Shown: one piece after another, positions 61,367-64,000 of the stretch
Numbering within the stretch: the first letter of the stretch is position 1
How the letters are laid out: the number at the start of each line of letters is the position of its first letter
NCBI RefSeq assembly: GCF_003026365.1
Contig: NZ_PYOM01000009.1
Span: forward strand, 124,001 to 188,000
Direction of reading: 5' to 3'
DNA: 64,000 nucleotides
From: Photobacterium angustum
Lineage (GTDB): Bacteria; Pseudomonadota; Gammaproteobacteria; Enterobacterales; Vibrionaceae
Program-made: the position numbers and the translations under genes
Notes under the pieces: generated by a model
Database searches by the model: none
The model's input: the letters and a program-made list of their open reading frames with translations, nothing else
Told to the model about the DNA's origin: nothing

Positions 61367-62058
61367 TGATACTTTCCTTGTAGAAGCTGACTGTTTTTTA
61401 GTGTTGCGGTAATTTTTGCTTTAATTCTTTCGGGGAGCCACCATGCTTTTGTATTGAGACTTTTTAACATTCGCTGTGCGAGTGTCGGATTAAATTGATC
61501 ATTAATAATGATACCAATGATATTACAGTTACTTTTTTCTAGTTTGGTAATACTTGTTAACAGTTTACTTTCTGTCGTTTTAGCTGCTGAAAGGCATAAA
61601 AGAATGCCATCGCTGGCATTAGCGATGTTAACTGCTGGCAAATTTCGCCAGTTAGCGGTATTTATATTGCCTGTATCACAAATAATATAGTGATAATGTT
61701 GTTGCCAATATTGAAGAAGATAACGAAGTTTATGGGGTTGTCGTAATGTGAGCACTGTGGATTGATCTTGTGGCTGGGGCAAGATATCTAGAAAGCGGTG
61801 TTTATTAATAAGGTTTTGTTCTTTATTCTTATTTTCGGTTTCCCATGGTATTGGCTCATACCCTTGTCCTGATCCTGAAAGATCAAGGTCGATCAATAGC
61901 ACTTTAGTTTGATTTACAGAGCAACGTTCAGCTAGCCAATAGCTCATTGTTGAACTTCCGCATTCTTGATTGCAGCTTGCAACGCAGATTATGCGAAGTT
62001 GTTGCTGGTGCAATTGTTGGAATAGATGTTCCATTTCTTCGCTCAACCAAGGTTTCAT
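61363..62058 (-). CDS. ParA/BY-kinase-like ATPase with degenerate P-loop, SypD-like
   Basis: Resembles the cytoplasmic domain of polysaccharide-chain-length tyrosine kinases (CpsD/Wzc/SypD type), 231 aa, no membrane helix. The Walker A position reads SCNQECGSST (residues 28-37): relative to the usual GEGKS/T, the catalytic Lys is replaced by Ser35. Walker A' is present as VLLIDLDLSG (D57, D59) and Walker B as YIICDTG (D128). The C-terminus has only one Tyr, not the Tyr cluster of BY-kinases. Start and stop both overlap neighbours by 4 bp (ATGA), so the three genes are translationally coupled. Nucleotide binding may be weak or lost. Confidence 0.75.
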   Translation of the reverse strand: MKPWLSEEMEHLFQQLHQQQLRIICVASCNQECGSSTMSYWLAERCSVNQTKVLLIDLDLSGSGQGYEPIPWETENKNKEQNLINKHRFLDILPQPQDQSTVLTLRQPHKLRYLLQYWQQHYHYIICDTGNINTANWRNLPAVNIANASDGILLCLSAAKTTESKLLTSITKLEKSNCNIIGIIINDQFNPTLAQRMLKSLNTKAWWLPERIKAKITATLKNSQLLQGKYQ

Positions 62059-64000
62059 AATGCGGCTCCTATTACAAGCAAGGTTGTTACAAAGCTAAAT
62101 GCATCTTGAAGGCCCTGTCTTAACAGTGTGCTTGTTGAATCATCTTCATTGGGGACATATACCGTATCTCCTGGACGAAGCATGGGGATCGGTGTTTCTG
62201 CTGGATATTTTATATAGTTCCGTAAACTGAATGTTTGGCTTTTATCTCCGCAACATGAACTATTAACGATCATTATTTTATCTATATAGGCTTTATCCGT
62301 CGGGCCGCCTGCTTCTGCTAGTAAATCGAGTAAAGACATCTGGCTATTGAATGAGTAACGCCCTGGTTTTTTTACTTCTCCCATCAGTCTTACAACACGA
62401 TTTGCAGGTTTATCTAACCAATTTCCATCTTGATGCGGAATGTAGATAACATCGCCAGGGACTACTTTGGGCAATAAACTTTCATCGCCAGTTTCAAAAT
62501 ACAGAGTAAGGTTTAGTGTTGTGACATTAGCATGGGTCCCGTTACGATGGCTGATTTTTATTTGCTGTAAGTTAGCATCTTTATTCGGGCCATCTGCTGC
62601 TGAAATAATATCTAAAAAACCTAAGTCACTATTAAAGGCATATCGCCCAGGTGAGTTTACTGCCCCAAAGACATAAATAGATTCCTCTGCATTTTGTCGA
62701 ATCCATGTTGATTTATTGTCACTGGGATCACGTGGGAGTTCATCGACCATTATCGTATCTCCCGCCCTTATGGTTGGGAGTGTTGCAAAGTTACCGCCGC
62801 GATCGATAAATTTCTCTAAATCAAAATAAATAATACTATTTGGATCGTTTTTGTTTTTCTTGATAATGCGAATACTGCTTAAGTTCGCGCTTTCTAATGG
62901 ACCGCCAGCAAGTGCAAAAATCTCTAAAAAAGTAAGTTTTCTATTCCATTTAAATCGCCCTGGACCTTTTACTGAACCAATAACCATGACAGTTTTATCA
63001 TCTTTCGCCTGAGTTGTTTGTGGTACATAAATGACATCGCCTGGGAGTACGGTAGGAAGAAGTTTTTCATTACCAGTCTCAAAGTATCTCGCAAGATCGA
63101 GACGAGAAACGGTTGTTTTTTTACCATTGCGATGTGTGATGAGTAACTCTTGAATATCAGCATCACCAATTGGTCCGTCTGCGGCAGAAAGAATGTCGAG
63201 AAACCCTTGTTCTTTATTAAAACCATATCGACCAGGAGAGCCTACGGCCCCAAAAATATAGATCGAATCGCTTGCTGATTGACGAAGCCAGCTGGATTTA
63301 CTGTCGCTAGGGTTGTGCGGGAGTTCATCAACGATAATGGTATCGCCGTATGTGAGCTTGGGGAGTTTACTTTTAGGGCTTCCTTGCTTAATAAAATTCT
63401 CAAGATCAAAAAAGAGTACTTGATGCCCTTGAGCCGAGGGTTGATTTTTTTTCGGAATTCTTACAATGCGAATACTGGATAAGTTAGCTTTGTTTTTTGG
63501 TCCTCCAGCCATGGAAAGTAGATCTAAAAAGGTTAGCTTTTCGTTGAAATTAAAACGTCCTGGTGTATAAACCGCACCGATAATCTTTATTGCATGATGA
63601 TCTGAAGCTTTTGATATTTTTGGTATATAAATAACGTCTCCAGGAACCACTTTGGGTAAGACCGATTCATCCCCGGTTCGAAAGTATTCGGAAAGATTTA
63701 ACTGAGTAACATGGCTTTGGGTGCCGTTACGATGCGTAATAAGCACTTCTTGTAAATCAGCTTCATTACTTGGCCCATCAGCTGCTGAGAGAATATCAAG
63801 AAATCCTTGGTCATTATTAAACGCATAGCGACCTGGAGCGCCTATTGAGCCAAAGATATAAATAGAATCCTTGGGTGCTTGGCGTAACCAGCTGGCTTTA
63901 TTATCACTGGGATCATCGGGTAATTCATCAATGATAATGGTCATTCCTGCAGTAAGCCTAGGAAGTAATCTTTTAGGGTGGCCCTTTTTAATAAAGTTTT
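62055..64000 (-). CDS. Tandem-SLBB polysaccharide-export-type protein (5' end outside the window)
   Basis: At least 648 codons, with the frame open to the window edge: the ATG at 63944 is internal, since the upstream residues (NFIKKGHPKRLLPRLTAG) continue the same repeat. The visible part contains six SLBB (beta-grasp) modules arranged as three repeats of about 200 residues, each beginning (I/V)DELPxxPSD. Each repeat has one module of type SIYIFG..PGRY and one of type IGxVxxPGRF. The protein ends with a hydrophobic helix (last 17 residues), reminiscent of the C-terminal helix of Wza-like export channels. A signal peptide or PES domain would lie outside the window. Likely role: periplasmic or outer-membrane part of polysaccharide export, equivalent to SypC/Wza but much longer. 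Confidence 0.8.
   Translation of the reverse strand, partial: NFIKKGHPKRLLPRLTAGMTIIIDELPDDPSDNKASWLRQAPKDSIYIFGSIGAPGRYAFNNDQGFLDILSAADGPSNEADLQEVLITHRNGTQSHVTQLNLSEYFRTGDESVLPKVVPGDVIYIPKISKASDHHAIKIIGAVYTPGRFNFNEKLTFLDLLSMAGGPKNKANLSSIRIVRIPKKNQPSAQGHQVLFFDLENFIKQGSPKSKLPKLTYGDTIIVDELPHNPSDSKSSWLRQSASDSIYIFGAVGSPGRYGFNKEQGFLDILSAADGPIGDADIQELLITHRNGKKTTVSRLDLARYFETGNEKLLPTVLPGDVIYVPQTTQAKDDKTVMVIGSVKGPGRFKWNRKLTFLEIFALAGGPLESANLSSIRIIKKNKNDPNSIIYFDLEKFIDRGGNFATLPTIRAGDTIMVDELPRDPSDNKSTWIRQNAEESIYVFGAVNSPGRYAFNSDLGFLDIISAADGPNKDANLQQIKISHRNGTHANVTTLNLTLYFETGDESLLPKVVPGDVIYIPHQDGNWLDKPANRVVRLMGEVKKPGRYSFNSQMSLLDLLAEAGGPTDKAYIDKIMIVNSSCCGDKSQTFSLRNYIKYPAETPIPMLRPGDTVYVPNEDDSTSTLLRQGLQDAFSFVTTLLVIGAAL
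62160..64000 (-). repeat. Three-and-a-bit tandem ~600-bp coding repeats in the SLBB gene
   Basis: Repeat units, read on the minus strand, span 63929-63330 (600 bp), 63329-62745 (585 bp) and 62744 to about 62160; part of another unit lies at 64000-63930. Units share long runs of near-identical protein (GFLDILSAADGP, ITHRNG, PGDVIY), so DNA-level recombination or copy-number change is possible. Confidence 0.85.

Noticed and set aside
62055-63944. Taking the ATG at 63944 as the true start of the SLBB protein
   Set aside because: The frame continues to the window edge and the upstream codons match the same position in the next repeat, so the start lies outside.

Overview
The window is a stretch of a gammaproteobacterial core chromosome, almost certainly Vibrionaceae and most like Photobacterium or a close relative. 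The gene order is mrcA / pilMNOPQ - aroK - aroB - damX - dam - rpe - gph - trpS - xds-like nuclease - pabA - argD - astA - astD - DUF1338 - crp, as remembered from Vibrio. It then runs yhfA, prkB, yheU, yheT, yheS, kefG, kefB, yheV, slyD, slyX, fkpA, yheO, tusDCB and the ribosomal-protein operons. This assignment rests on gene order and protein resemblance read by eye, not on a database search. No tRNA, rRNA, insertion sequence, prophage or CRISPR array was seen.

Layout. 1-7.2 kb: penicillin-binding protein 1A (minus strand) divergent from the type IV pilus assembly operon pilMNOPQ. 7.5-13.5 kb: shikimate genes aroK and aroB, the division protein DamX, Dam methylase, a small DUF2970 membrane protein, then rpe and gph. 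13.6-22.9 kb: trpS, a secreted nuclease, pabA, and an arginine synthesis/degradation cluster argD-astA-astD followed by a DUF1338 enzyme. 22.9-36.1 kb: mostly conserved small operons around crp, plus a MocR-type regulator divergent from a LysE exporter around a perfect 20-bp palindrome, and the K+/H+ antiporter pair kefG-kefB, in which kefB is split by a frameshift at a run of eight G. 36.1-40.1 kb: a WD40-repeat lipoprotein, fkpA, yheO and tusDCB.

40.1-58.9 kb: the str, S10, spc and alpha operons lie end to end (rpsL to tuf, rpsJ to rpsQ, rplN to rpmJ with secY, rpsM to rplQ with rpoA). They carry recognisable control signals: a consensus str promoter, a 244-nt S10 leader, a terminator and promoter between rpsQ and rplN, and an S4-type pseudoknot leader before rpsM. 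Two ribosomal proteins too short for routine ORF calling, rpmD and rpmJ, are placed.

58.9-64 kb: directly after the rplQ terminator the character changes to AT-richer accessory genes. A GT4 glycosyltransferase faces a minus-strand, translationally coupled three-gene set: a giant protein of tandem SLBB repeats (polysaccharide-export type, running off the window), a ParA/BY-kinase-like protein with a broken P-loop, and a three-domain switch protein (RsbW-type kinase, receiver, SpoIIE-type PP2C phosphatase). The order and the domain layout of the last gene recall sypC-sypD-sypE of the Vibrio fischeri biofilm locus, but the SLBB protein is greatly expanded and the ATPase looks degenerate. This is the most novel part of the window and probably the edge of an exopolysaccharide/biofilm locus continuing beyond 64 kb.
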